Origin: a bacterium UBP4_UBA6127
GTDB lineage: Bacteria > UBP4 > UBA4092
DNA length: 64,000 nt
Assembly (NCBI GenBank): GCA_002428325.1
Contig: DIVR01000007.1
Location: forward strand, 1-64,000
Direction of reading: 5' to 3'
In this document: positions 27,578 through 36,506 of the stretch, one piece after another
How positions within the stretch are numbered: position 1 is the first letter of the stretch
Layout: each line of letters opens with the position of its first letter
Notes under the pieces: generated by a model
Databases searched by the model: none
What the model saw: the letters and a program-made list of their open reading frames with translations, nothing else
Told to the model about the DNA's origin: nothing
Made by a program: the position numbers and the translations under genes

Positions 27578-28618
27578 TCATGAATCTTCAAGCCATTCTT
27601 CCAAGACCGGAACCCTTCTTGCATAATTCAACAAGCTCTTCATAGTTTCAGTCACCTGGCTGGTTCCCAGAGCTTGTTCTTCTGTGTTGACACATTCAAA
27701 CCCCAATGAACGTTTCAAATTATACTCAAGCCAATCTAGTTTACTCAGGTAACCGCTCTGCAAGATTAACTTTCTATCAATTTTCTGTATTATCGAACAC
27801 TCTTTGTATCCATTTAATACTGAAATAAATTTATCTTTAACAGGATTACCTTCTGAATCCTCGGACCAATAGATTAATACCTCAATAAGTTCCTGCAGGG
27901 GATTTACATATCCCACCGATTCCCAATCAATAATGACCGGTTTTCCCTGGTTCCATAATACATTCTTCGAATCCAAATCCCGGTGGCTGATGACTCTATC
28001 AGAATGAAGAATTTTCAGGGCTTCCAGGGACTGTTGATTCCAGAGACATAAATTATCTATATTTTCATTCAGGTTCAAGCTCCATGCAGAATCAGATTCC
28101 AGGCCCTTCTTTAAATAATAATTCCAATCCGCCTCTGGTTTATCATTCCAGGGTCTATCTGCCATGCCAAATCCTGAATAATCTGTTGAATGGATTTTAG
28201 CCAGATAATTCCCCATCACTCTGCAATGTTCAGGCTTTATTTCATCCGGCTTCAGAGACTTTCCATCCACCCAGTTAAATACCATATAGTACTGGCCATC
28301 AATACAATTAAGGACATTCCCGTTAAAGCTGATAGCGGCTAAAGCAGGTATTGAGTTTGATAAATGGGTTGCAATCCGTTCAGAATTAATCAGGGCTTGA
28401 ATTACACCCGGTCGGCGCATTATTTGTGGATTGAGGGCTTTGACTGCATAGTTTCCTTTATCTGTTTGAATCCCATACATCTTATGCAGCAGTCCACCGG
28501 TGATTGCCTGTGTTTCCCTTATAAGATTACTTATCCCTAACACCTTAAAAAGCTTATCGATTTGAATATTATACTGAGTATCGTTCACTATAAGACTCTT
28601 ACCCTGTAATGGCTCCAT
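27578..28618 (-). CDS. Aminoglycoside phosphotransferase (APH)-family kinase-like protein
   Basis: This 346-aa protein has the APH/choline-kinase fold. The catalytic loop VISHRDLDSKNVLW and the metal-binding VIIDWESVGYVNP are present, with an N-terminal lobe containing GNYAVKAL. Members phosphorylate aminoglycosides, sugars, choline or other small molecules. Nothing points to drug resistance here. The ATG at 28618 is chosen over a GTG at 28621. It lies between the two zinc-ribbon paralogues on the same strand. Confidence 0.85.
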   Translation of the reverse strand: MEPLQGKSLIVNDTQYNIQIDKLFKVLGISNLIRETQAITGGLLHKMYGIQTDKGNYAVKALNPQIMRRPGVIQALINSERIATHLSNSIPALAAISFNGNVLNCIDGQYYMVFNWVDGKSLKPDEIKPEHCRVMGNYLAKIHSTDYSGFGMADRPWNDKPEADWNYYLKKGLESDSAWSLNLNENIDNLCLWNQQSLEALKILHSDRVISHRDLDSKNVLWNQGKPVIIDWESVGYVNPLQELIEVLIYWSEDSEGNPVKDKFISVLNGYKECSIIQKIDRKLILQSGYLSKLDWLEYNLKRSLGFECVNTEEQALGTSQVTETMKSLLNYARRVPVLEEWLEDS

Positions 28619-28730
28619 CACAATTTTTTTAAAGAATGTTTAATCTATATATTTCCATATCCCATAGAATCCGGTTAAGCCCAACCGGATTGAATAATCT
28701 ATCTTCTCAGTTTGCTTTACGGAATAACCG

Positions 28731-29129
28731 TTATTCTTCCCCGGAGGTTGAATCTTCTTCACTGGGAGGAGACTCTTCCATCGGATGCTCTTGAAGGGAC
28801 CTAAGGTATTCATCCAGGATAATTCTGGCCTTAGAAGCATGGGGCTGAAGGACCAGTAATTCTCCCCAGGCTGTTTGTCCTGCTTCAGGAAGATAATATT
28901 CCACCACATTCAGATTCCTGATAATGGATGGAATTCCTACTCCCTCAAGAACAGATTGCAAAATCGGCCCTTCTGTCTCATTTTCCAGGGTAACAACAGA
29001 CTCCAAATGGGAGGAATCCGTCAGCTCCAGGCTCCCCCCCATGGGTGGCAGGGACATATTTTCACCACAACTGGGACAGAAGGCCTCTCCAGGCTGAATA
29101 TTTATTCCGCAAGCGGGACATTTAAGCAT
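28731..29129 (-). CDS. Zinc-ribbon protein with DUF2007-like domain (paralogue 2)
   Basis: This 132-aa protein has the N-terminal zinc ribbon CPACG...CPSCG, then a DUF2007-like segment (ETEGPILQSVLEGVGIPSIIRN... GELLVLQPHASKARIILDEYL) and an acidic Ser/Glu-rich tail. It has the same layout as the protein at 27162-27506. It is likely first in a three-gene run with the kinase-like gene and paralogue 1. Function unknown. Confidence 0.78.
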   Translation of the reverse strand: MLKCPACGINIQPGEAFCPSCGENMSLPPMGGSLELTDSSHLESVVTLENETEGPILQSVLEGVGIPSIIRNLNVVEYYLPEAGQTAWGELLVLQPHASKARIILDEYLRSLQEHPMEESPPSEEDSTSGEE

Positions 29130-29313
29130 AACCCCATTCTAAACAGAACCCTCTCAGGTTGCAACCTGATAAAATCCTAATTAATCTTTTATTCTGACGG
29201 CCTACTGACCGGTCTCACCTTCAATCAGAAAACTATCGGGAATCGGACCTGGAAAGGATTTTTGTTATAATCACTAACCTAAAAGGACTCACGCTTTTTT
29301 ATGGAGGTTACTG

Positions 29314-29727
29314 GTGAAAATAATGGCTCTCAGAATCCCTGAATCCATCTTGGCAAAAGGATTATTATTAATAATCAACCTGACTTTATTATCAGGATGC
29401 GCGACAACCCATCGGCATTTTGGTAAATCTACTGAAACAGGATTAGCCTCCTGGTACGGCAATGAATATGCAGGCCATACCACGGCTTCAGGTGAAATCT
29501 TCGATCCGCAGGGAATGACGGCAGCCCATCGTACCCATCCCTTCAACAGCTGGGTCAGAGTGATAAATCTGGAAAATGGAAAAGAAGTGGATGTCCGAAT
29601 CAATGACCGGGGCCCTTTCATCAAGGGGCGGGTCATTGATGTCTCCTATGGAGCGGCAAAAAAACTGGAGATGGTCCAGAAAGGGCTGGTCCAGGTCAAA
29701 GTTAAACCCATTAAAGCTAAGGATTAA
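29314..29727 (+). CDS. rlpA: RlpA-like septal/cell-wall lipoprotein
   Basis: This 137-aa lipoprotein has the lipobox LLSGC at Cys29, followed by a double-psi beta-barrel domain (ASWYGNEYAGHTTASGE, and INDRGPF with the catalytic Asp of RlpA lytic transglycosylases). It lacks a SPOR domain. The start is GTG at 29314 with GGAGG 6 nt upstream. RlpA proteins cleave denuded peptidoglycan strands at the septum. It precedes an LPS glycosyltransferase gene by 15 bp, so both may be one transcript. Confidence 0.9.
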   Translation: MKIMALRIPESILAKGLLLIINLTLLSGCATTHRHFGKSTETGLASWYGNEYAGHTTASGEIFDPQGMTAAHRTHPFNSWVRVINLENGKEVDVRINDRGPFIKGRVIDVSYGAAKKLEMVQKGLVQVKVKPIKAKD

Positions 29728-29742
29728 CAATAACCAGACATT

Positions 29743-30534
29743 ATGAATACTACTATGAAAACTAAAATCCCTTTATCCATTGCCATTGTGGCTATGAATG
29801 AAGAAGCGACTATACGCCGTTGCCTTGAAAGCGCTCTTTTTGCCGATGATATAGTGCTGGTAGACTCTCACAGTATCGATAGAACCCCAGAGATTGCCCG
29901 GGAATACGGCTGCCGGGTTTTTATTGAAGACTGGAAAGGAGATGGGGCCCAGATCAACAGCGCCATTGAAAAATGTAAAAATGAATGGGTTCTGGTGTTG
30001 GATGCCGATGAACAAGTTCCGGAAGACACCCGGGAAGAGCTTATCCGCTGGATCAGCAAGCCTAAAACAGTGGAAGCCTACCGTCTGCCGAGAAGAAATT
30101 ATTTCCATGGCAAGGTTATCAAAGGATGCGACTGGTGGCCGGATGAGGTTGTTCGGCTCATAAAAAAAGGGACCGGACATTATGAATCGTTATCCCATAA
30201 ACGCTGGGAATCCTCTTCCGCTCCCGGGACAATTTTTTTACCCCTGGAGCATTATAGTTATAACAATTACTCTGACCTGCTGACCATGATGGAATCCAGG
30301 TCCAATATCATGGCTCAGGAGCTATATGATGAAGGGAAGAGGGCCAGGATTACAGATCCACTTTTCCATGGAATAGGAATGTTTCTTAAACTCTACCTGC
30401 TCAAAAGGGGTATTCTGGATGGGTTTGACGGGCTGATTATTTGCCTAGCCAGAGCCACCGGCAGTTTTTTTAAATATGCCAAACTCTGGGAGCTTCAGAA
30501 CCACTGGGAATGGGTTCATCCCCCCCGGAAATAA
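29743..30534 (+). CDS. Family 2 glycosyltransferase (LPS core type, WaaE/KdtX-like)
   Basis: This 263-aa GT-A fold enzyme has the opening IAIVAMNEEATIRRCLES, the DXD-like LDADEQVPE and the downstream PRRNYFHGKVIKGCDWWPDEVVRL typical of lipopolysaccharide-core glycosyltransferases of this group. It probably acts at the inner face of the cytoplasmic membrane. The start could be the ATG at 29743 or at 29755; no ribosome site decides. It is convergent with the O-antigen ligase gene, only 6 bp away. Confidence 0.88.
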   Translation: MNTTMKTKIPLSIAIVAMNEEATIRRCLESALFADDIVLVDSHSIDRTPEIAREYGCRVFIEDWKGDGAQINSAIEKCKNEWVLVLDADEQVPEDTREELIRWISKPKTVEAYRLPRRNYFHGKVIKGCDWWPDEVVRLIKKGTGHYESLSHKRWESSSAPGTIFLPLEHYSYNNYSDLLTMMESRSNIMAQELYDEGKRARITDPLFHGIGMFLKLYLLKRGILDGFDGLIICLARATGSFFKYAKLWELQNHWEWVHPPRK

Positions 30535-30540
30535 TCTCAA

Positions 30541-31815
30541 TTAAGAACTGATTTTTTGCTTTTTCTTGAGCTGTTGGGCCTGCACCATTGGATAAAGCCA
30601 TGCCAGGAAACCCGTTAGTATTGACAGAATACTTCCGGTACTGAAAGTTACTATCTGGGTCTCAGTAAAGCTTCCCACAATCATAATGACCGTATAAAGG
30701 AAAAGTATCCTTCCCATAAAAGTATCTTTACTCAACCAGCTGTATTTCAACAGATACCAGAACATCCAGACCAGAACCAATAATCCCGGAATCCCAAAAC
30801 TGGTCAGCATATAGAGAATACTGTTATGGGGATGGTCAAAAGACCTGAACTCAGGGGCAATCCAGCTGCCATTAAACTGTTCCAAAGCATGTTTGTATCC
30901 ACCGGTACCGGTTCCTATCCAGGGATGCTGGGCAAAACTTTGCAGAGCGCTGGACCACATGTGGATCCGAAGGCCATTGGAGGTGTTCACATTCATATTC
31001 TGGTAAGCCTGGATATCAGATATTACCAGGCTGACCCGGCTTTGAACTGTAGGGGAAAGCAATAATAGCACCAGAGTCACCAGACTGATGATGGCCACCA
31101 TATGATATCGCTTGAAACGGGAAAAATCATAGATTATGACCGGTAAAAGCAGAATAAAGGCCAGATAACCGGAACGACCCCAGGCTACCATCAAATCACA
31201 GAAAAGCAAAAGAAAAACCGCCAGGTAAATATACTTCAGCCTCTTCTCGTTATTTTTCCGGAAAAAAGTCGAAGCAATGACCATCCCAAACACCAAAAGG
31301 AGAGAATGGGCAATATGCCCGATATATCCTGCAGGAAGCCCCTTATGCAAAGGCACGATTCCAACTGATTGTAAAAGAGATATCACTGCAGTAAGGCAGA
31401 TGCCTCCCAGAAAGAAATGAACCATCCTCCGTATCAGATTCTCATCTTGAGGTACTGAAATCATTGCCAATGCAAAAAGCCAATAATAAGTCTTTAAAGC
31501 AAATTTCAATCCCAGCTTTACATCGGGACTCCATAGTAACCCCAGCCAATGAAGCAACGCATAAGCAAAAAAAGGATAAACCCAAGCCTGCCCCCACCAT
31601 TTTTTACGATCCCGCCAGGCCATCCCGGAAATTAACCAAAGTATCAGGACAGCTCCCCCAAAAATGGAAGAAGGAGAAGTAGCAACAGGTATAAAAAATA
31701 ACGTTAAGCAAAAGAGGATAACCAACAGGTTGTCCGCCATTGCCTGGATTTTATCAATATTCATAAACCAGGACCGACCCTTAGTATTTTGTATCAGGAA
31801 AAGATTTGAACTCAT
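30541..31815 (-). CDS. O-antigen ligase family membrane protein (Wzy_C/WaaL-like)
   Basis: This 424-aa polytopic inner-membrane protein has about ten hydrophobic spans. The large periplasmic loop carries HPWIGTGTGGYKHALEQ and FDHPHNSILYMLTSFGIPG, the conserved region of O-antigen ligases/polymerases. It would join polysaccharide to lipid A-core or polymerise repeats. With the neighbouring GT2 it indicates an LPS-bearing outer membrane. An internal ATG at residue 18 is an alternative start. Confidence 0.85.
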   Translation of the reverse strand: MSSNLFLIQNTKGRSWFMNIDKIQAMADNLLVILFCLTLFFIPVATSPSSIFGGAVLILWLISGMAWRDRKKWWGQAWVYPFFAYALLHWLGLLWSPDVKLGLKFALKTYYWLFALAMISVPQDENLIRRMVHFFLGGICLTAVISLLQSVGIVPLHKGLPAGYIGHIAHSLLLVFGMVIASTFFRKNNEKRLKYIYLAVFLLLFCDLMVAWGRSGYLAFILLLPVIIYDFSRFKRYHMVAIISLVTLVLLLLSPTVQSRVSLVISDIQAYQNMNVNTSNGLRIHMWSSALQSFAQHPWIGTGTGGYKHALEQFNGSWIAPEFRSFDHPHNSILYMLTSFGIPGLLVLVWMFWYLLKYSWLSKDTFMGRILFLYTVIMIVGSFTETQIVTFSTGSILSILTGFLAWLYPMVQAQQLKKKQKISS

Positions 31816-31948
31816 TAATTATATCTACACCCGCTTGTTTTAGAGAATAACATAATTATTACCTGCCTATCATTATAATCCAACTTGTTTATTTGCCAAG
31901 CACTTGGATGGCTTGACATATCAAAGCATTTTTAATAACTTATATCGT

Positions 31949-32623
31949 ATGTTCAATCTGACAACACAAGAAAAACGAGTTTTAACCGGGCTGATAATAC
32001 TGGTTCTGGCTGGATTCATCCTTAGCTGGTATATGAACCGGCTGACACGTTCTTCTACCCAGTTAATATCCGGTTCTGAGAGTCAGAAAGGCTCTACCCA
32101 GAAAACAACCGCTGCCTGGGCAAATGGGACAACCGGGAGGCTGATTATTCATATAGCGGGGGCTGTCAAGAAACCCGGGATATATGAGCTTCCCTATGGT
32201 AGCAGGATTTATCAGGCGATCAGATTGGCAGGAGATACAACCGCGGATGCAGATACCCGGAATGTTAATTTTGCAGAAACGATATCGGATGGAGAAAAGA
32301 TTGTAATCCCTTCCCGGATTCAGGAATCAAACCCAGCTCTTCTGGCAATGCCACCAGGGATTCCCTTCACCCAGCTCCAGGAGTCTTCAGCCAATCAAGG
32401 AGCAATGATTAACTCCCTGCCTTCTTCCCGGAGGATAAATATTAATACTGCCACTGAATATGAGCTGGATCAGTTACCGGGAATTGGAGCCACTTATGCA
32501 CGGAGAATTGTGGAATACAGGCAAATCCATGGCCGATTCAGGCGAATTGATGAGATAAAGAATGTCCGAGGCATAGGAGATAAACGATTTGAAGACATCC
32601 GCAATCAGATTACGGCTGACTGA
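31949..32623 (+). CDS. comEA: ComEA-like helix-hairpin-helix DNA-binding protein
   Basis: ComEA-type proteins bind double-stranded DNA during natural transformation. One N-terminal membrane helix (LTGLIILVLAGFILSWYM) is followed by a SLBB domain (HIAGAVKKPGIYELPYGSRIYQAIRLAGD) and tandem helix-hairpin-helix motifs (ININTATEYELDQLPGIGATYARRIVEYR). From the ATG at 31949 it has 224 aa; a TTG at 31904 is possible, but a TTGACA at 31913-31918 may be a promoter element there. The stop overlaps the convergent rluD stop by 14 bp. Confidence 0.88.
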   Translation: MFNLTTQEKRVLTGLIILVLAGFILSWYMNRLTRSSTQLISGSESQKGSTQKTTAAWANGTTGRLIIHIAGAVKKPGIYELPYGSRIYQAIRLAGDTTADADTRNVNFAETISDGEKIVIPSRIQESNPALLAMPPGIPFTQLQESSANQGAMINSLPSSRRININTATEYELDQLPGIGATYARRIVEYRQIHGRFRRIDEIKNVRGIGDKRFEDIRNQITAD

Positions 32624-33584
32624 GAAACTCTTTTAATGACTGGAAAGCCGGTCCGGGTTCTCTCGTAAATTCCATATATTCCTGGGTAGCAGGATGTTTT
32701 AATCCCATGACCCTGGCATGCAAAGCAATACCCTGAAGAGCTTCCATCAAATCTTTCATTTTATTGGTAAAACGGGCATCCGTCAGCCCGCCATAGATAT
32801 CATCTCCCAGCACAGGATGGCTCAGATAGGACAAGTGAACCCTGATTTGATGGGTTCGGCCAGTGGTCAGCTTACATTCTACATAGCTGAAAGGGAGTGT
32901 TTCAGAACCCAGTTTTTTCTGGTAAGATTCAAGGCTCTTATAGAAGGTTCCGGCTACTCGGCCGCCTTCTTTTAGAACAGTCATTCGCTTTCGGTCGGCC
33001 GGATGCCTGCCGATTTGAGTCTCAATATAACCATCCTCCCCATGAAAATGACCCTTGACCAAGGCAACATATCGACGGGAAAGTGTCCGGGTCTTCAATT
33101 GGCCTGACAAAGAATGATGCGCCAAATCAGTCTTAGCCACTGCAATCAATCCGGAAGTCCCCTTATCTAACCGGTGGACAATCCCGGGCCGCTGTACCCC
33201 GCCGATACCCGATAAAGACTCAAAATGGTACAACAAAGCATGGACCAATGTCCCGGTATAATTACCGCAGGCGGGATGGACTACCATACCCGCCGGTTTA
33301 TTGATAATCGCAAAATGTTCGTCTTCATAGACAACATCAAGGGGTATATTTTCCGGCTTCACTTCCATCGGCTGGGGATCCGGGATAGTTAGATAGACAG
33401 TTTCTCCGGGAGAAATCTTATGGCTGGATTTAACCGGTTTTCCATTGAGCAGGATATCCCCCTGCTCCATCAAGTGTTGGATATAACTTCGGGACAACCC
33501 TACTTCAGGCTGGTCTACCAGCCAACTGTCAATTCGGACCGGGCTGGAATCGGCCGGAATATTTATTTCCAGTTGTCTTGGCAT
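32610..33584 (-). CDS. rluD: Ribosomal large subunit pseudouridine synthase (RluD-like)
   Basis: It isomerises uridines in 23S rRNA. An N-terminal S4 RNA-binding domain (SRSYIQHLMEQGDILLNGK) precedes the RluA-type catalytic domain with the active Asp in GIVHRLDKGTSGLIAVAK. The length of 324 aa is typical. AAGGGG precedes the ATG. It is the last gene of the mtnP-deoC-hpt-rluD run. Confidence 0.93.
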   Translation of the reverse strand: MPRQLEINIPADSSPVRIDSWLVDQPEVGLSRSYIQHLMEQGDILLNGKPVKSSHKISPGETVYLTIPDPQPMEVKPENIPLDVVYEDEHFAIINKPAGMVVHPACGNYTGTLVHALLYHFESLSGIGGVQRPGIVHRLDKGTSGLIAVAKTDLAHHSLSGQLKTRTLSRRYVALVKGHFHGEDGYIETQIGRHPADRKRMTVLKEGGRVAGTFYKSLESYQKKLGSETLPFSYVECKLTTGRTHQIRVHLSYLSHPVLGDDIYGGLTDARFTNKMKDLMEALQGIALHARVMGLKHPATQEYMEFTREPGPAFQSLKEFLSQP

Positions 33585-33617
33585 AAGCCCCTTATTCCCT
33601 TAGGTATTAACAAGATA

Positions 33618-34685
33618 TCATTCCTTATTCAAGGCCCTGGTATAGACTTCAGGCTTCAGAATGCCGATATAGGGAAGGTGCCGATACCGTTCGGCATAAT
33701 CCAGTCCATATCCCACGACAAACTCATCAGGAATGCTGAATCCCATATAATCGATATCGAGATGCACTTCATGGCGGGCTTTTTTGCTCAAAAGAGAGCA
33801 GGTCTTCAATGACCGTGGTTCTCGAAGCTTGATATGTTCAATGATATATTTCAACGTTCGTCCGGTATCATAGATATCCTCAACAATAATGATATCTTTG
33901 CCCTTTACATCTTGCTTCAGGTCCATCACCAGTTTCACATTGCCGGAAGAAACCATCTTATCCCCATAACTGCTGACGGTCATCAGGTCAAATTTACAGG
34001 GAACAGTAATTTCTCTCAGCAAATCTGACAGGAAAAGAATAGACCCTTTCAGGACGGATATCAGTAACGGTTCCCGGCCCTCAAAATCCTTGGAAATCAG
34101 GCGGGCAATATCTCTTACCCGTTTTTGAATTTGCTTCTCGGTTATCAGTATTTCTTTGATATCGGGATGGTCATGAAACACAGCCGGTTCCAGGGATAGA
34201 GTGTTCATTTTTCCTGCCTTCTCAGGCGGGGTATCCGGCTCATTAAGTACATACCAGACTTCTTTGCGAGCTCGGGTCAGGGAGATTCCATGCTTAGATA
34301 GGGTACGATAAGCAATACCTTCCCCTTCTCTTATCAACCCCAATAAAAGATGTTCCACCGAAACTTCATGATGTCCCATGGTATGGGCTTCTTCACGGGC
34401 GCTTTCAATCACTCTGGCACCATTTTGAGATAGTTTAATATCATCAAACTTTAAGTTTTCTTCCTCAGCCTTTTTAGCTTTCGCCAAATTAATAACATCA
34501 TCTCTGAGGATATTTAAATCAGCTTTAAACCGGAGGAGAGCCTGGCAGGCATGGTTATTCCCATCCTCCAAGAGGGAAATCAGGAGATGTTCGCTGTCAA
34601 TCCGTCCATGTCCCATTCGGAAAGCGATTTTACGGGCATCTACGTTCAGAATTTTCTGAACCGAGTCTGTTAATGAAAGAATCAT
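33618..34685 (-). CDS. Fusion: double Clp N-terminal repeat domain + hypoxanthine phosphoribosyltransferase
   Basis: Residues 1 to about 140 form a Clp_N domain with both repeats (GRIDSEHLLISLLEDGNNHACQALL and MGHHEVSVEHLLLGLIREGEGIA), as in ClpC. After a linker (about 145-170) comes a full HPRT: substrate loop region LLISVLKGS, the PRPP-binding VEDIYDTGRT (about 268-277) and the C-terminal FVVGYGLDYAERYR...LPYIGILKPEVY. One unbroken 355-aa frame encodes both. HPRT salvages hypoxanthine and guanine. Clp_N normally recruits substrates or adaptors to a Clp ATPase, but no AAA domain is present. The neighbours deoC and mtnP are also salvage genes. Confidence 0.92.
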   Translation of the reverse strand: MILSLTDSVQKILNVDARKIAFRMGHGRIDSEHLLISLLEDGNNHACQALLRFKADLNILRDDVINLAKAKKAEEENLKFDDIKLSQNGARVIESAREEAHTMGHHEVSVEHLLLGLIREGEGIAYRTLSKHGISLTRARKEVWYVLNEPDTPPEKAGKMNTLSLEPAVFHDHPDIKEILITEKQIQKRVRDIARLISKDFEGREPLLISVLKGSILFLSDLLREITVPCKFDLMTVSSYGDKMVSSGNVKLVMDLKQDVKGKDIIIVEDIYDTGRTLKYIIEHIKLREPRSLKTCSLLSKKARHEVHLDIDYMGFSIPDEFVVGYGLDYAERYRHLPYIGILKPEVYTRALNKE

Positions 34686-34710
34686 AATATTATTATTCTA
34701 GCGAGAAATA

Positions 34711-35469
34711 CTAACTGCTGACAATGGCGACCCCGGCGCTGGCGCCAATTCGGGTGGCCCCGGCTGCTACCATCGCCAGAGCGACTTCCGCGGTCCGAAT
34801 GCCACCGGCCGCCTTGACTCCATAATGAGGGCCTACCACATCTCTCATGAGCTGGACATCCGATTCAGTGGCTCCCGTAGGGCCAAACCCGGTGGAGGTT
34901 TTCACATAATCCACTCCAGCCAGTTTCGAGAGAATGCAAGCGGTTATTTTCTCCTGCTGGGTCAGGTAAGCATTTTCAATAATGACTTTGAGAATATGGC
35001 TGCCACAGGCTTCTTTGACCCGGGATATTTCTTCCCGAACCTCATTAAAAGCTCCCGATTTCAGCAGGCCGATCTGCAGTACCATGTCTATTTCATCCGC
35101 CCCATTATCCAGAGCGATCCGGGTTTCCGCTTCTTTACAGGCGGGGAGGGTTGCTCCCAGAGGAAATCCGATGACGGTACAGGTTTTCACATTGGAGCCC
35201 TGCAATAATCGGGAAGCCTGGTTAACATAAACAGGATTGATACAGACACTGGCAAAATGGTATTCTCTGGCTTCACTGCAGAGTGATTCAATATCCTGAG
35301 GATTGGCATCCGCCCTCAGAATAGTATGGTCAATATAAGCGGCCAAGTCCCTGGCCCCTGCCGGAGGGGGAGGAAACTCCATCGAGACACGAGGCCTTAA
35401 ATCATGATAATCAGATTCATTTAAGCCCTGGCTGCGTAATATTTTGTTTATATGAAGTTGCAGTTCCAT
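34711..35469 (-). CDS. deoC: Deoxyribose-phosphate aldolase
   Basis: It cleaves 2-deoxyribose-5-phosphate to glyceraldehyde-3-phosphate and acetaldehyde in deoxynucleoside breakdown. The Schiff-base lysine lies in DYVKTSTGFGPTGAT and a second conserved lysine in GVKAAGGIRT. The family motif DNGADEIDMVL is present. It has 252 aa, with about 20 extra N-terminal residues. A GAGAGGGA ribosome site precedes the ATG. It sits 23-25 bp from mtnP and the hpt fusion gene, so all are likely co-transcribed. Confidence 0.95.
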   Translation of the reverse strand: MELQLHINKILRSQGLNESDYHDLRPRVSMEFPPPPAGARDLAAYIDHTILRADANPQDIESLCSEAREYHFASVCINPVYVNQASRLLQGSNVKTCTVIGFPLGATLPACKEAETRIALDNGADEIDMVLQIGLLKSGAFNEVREEISRVKEACGSHILKVIIENAYLTQQEKITACILSKLAGVDYVKTSTGFGPTGATESDVQLMRDVVGPHYGVKAAGGIRTAEVALAMVAAGATRIGASAGVAIVSS

Positions 35470-35492
35470 AAGAAGTTCCCTCTCAATCAGAC

Positions 35493-36398
35493 TTATTTCA
35501 AATATTTCCCAAGGAACAAACCCAGCTTTTTACGAGCGGCTGCTGGAATTTTCTTTTTATCGGTCATAATGGCATTTTGCAGGGCTGAGGCACACGGGCA
35601 GGTCCGTTCACCTTCTGGGACTTCAGGCACCAACCGGGTAATGATTTTCTTGGCATTATCCACATTTTTCAGCAGGTTCGCCACCACCATATCCACTGTT
35701 ACGGATTCATGTTCCCCATGCCAGCAATCATAATCGGTCACAAAAGCCAGGGTGGCATAACAAATTTCAGCTTCTCTGGCCAATTTAGCTTCAGGAAGGA
35801 CTGTCATCCCGATGATATCCATCTTCCAGGACCGATAGAGATTTGATTCGGCCAGGGTCGAAAAAGCGGGACCTTCCATACAGACCAAGGTTCCCTTGTT
35901 ATGGACTTTAATCTCCAGCCCTTTAGTTGCCCCGAGAGCGGATTGCCTTAATTCTTCACAGAAAGGCTCGGCAAAAGTGATATGCCCGACCACGCCATTG
36001 CCAAAATAAGTATTGGGCAGGCGGCGGGTTCTATCCAGCACCTGGTCCGGAATCACCAAGTCCATGGGTTTATAATCTTTACGCAAGGAACCGACTGCGC
36101 TGACAGAAATAATCCGTTCCACCCCGATACTTTTCAAGGCCCAGATATTAGCTTGTGAATTCACTTCGGTCGGCAGAATTCGATGCCCTCGGCCATGCCG
36201 GGGAAGAAAAGCCACTTCATGTCCCCCCAGTTTTCCAATAACGATTGCATCACTGGGATTGCCGAAGGGAGTTTTAACTTTTAGTTCCCGGACATCTTTC
36301 AGCCCTTCGATATTATAGAGGCCGCTGCCGCCGATAACCGCCAGTTTCACAGCTTGAATTTTCTTTGCAGATTTCGTTTTTTTAGTTTTTTCGTTCAC
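35493..36398 (-). CDS. mtnP: S-methyl-5'-thioadenosine phosphorylase
   Basis: It splits methylthioadenosine into adenine and methylthioribose-1-phosphate (methionine salvage, adenine supply). GGSGLYNIEGL, LPRHGRGHRILPTEVN and VCMEGPAFSTLAES, followed by IGMTVLPEAKLAREAEICYA, match MTAP family proteins. It has 301 aa with a Lys-rich N-terminal tail. The start is GTG at 36398 with AGGAGG 9 nt upstream. It leads the salvage operon. Confidence 0.93.
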   Translation of the reverse strand: MNEKTKKTKSAKKIQAVKLAVIGGSGLYNIEGLKDVRELKVKTPFGNPSDAIVIGKLGGHEVAFLPRHGRGHRILPTEVNSQANIWALKSIGVERIISVSAVGSLRKDYKPMDLVIPDQVLDRTRRLPNTYFGNGVVGHITFAEPFCEELRQSALGATKGLEIKVHNKGTLVCMEGPAFSTLAESNLYRSWKMDIIGMTVLPEAKLAREAEICYATLAFVTDYDCWHGEHESVTVDMVVANLLKNVDNAKKIITRLVPEVPEGERTCPCASALQNAIMTDKKKIPAAARKKLGLFLGKYLK

Positions 36399-36506
36399 TT
36401 CAATGTTCCTCCTGAATCAGTTCCCCTGGGGAGATTCCTATTATTATGCACCAGACCCGGCAGAATCGAAAAACCGGGGTAAAAATATTTTCAGAACGAA
36501 GACCTC

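Noticed and set aside
27578..28618. Calling the APH-fold gene an antibiotic-resistance gene
   Set aside because: The family is broad, and no mobile-element or resistance context is present.
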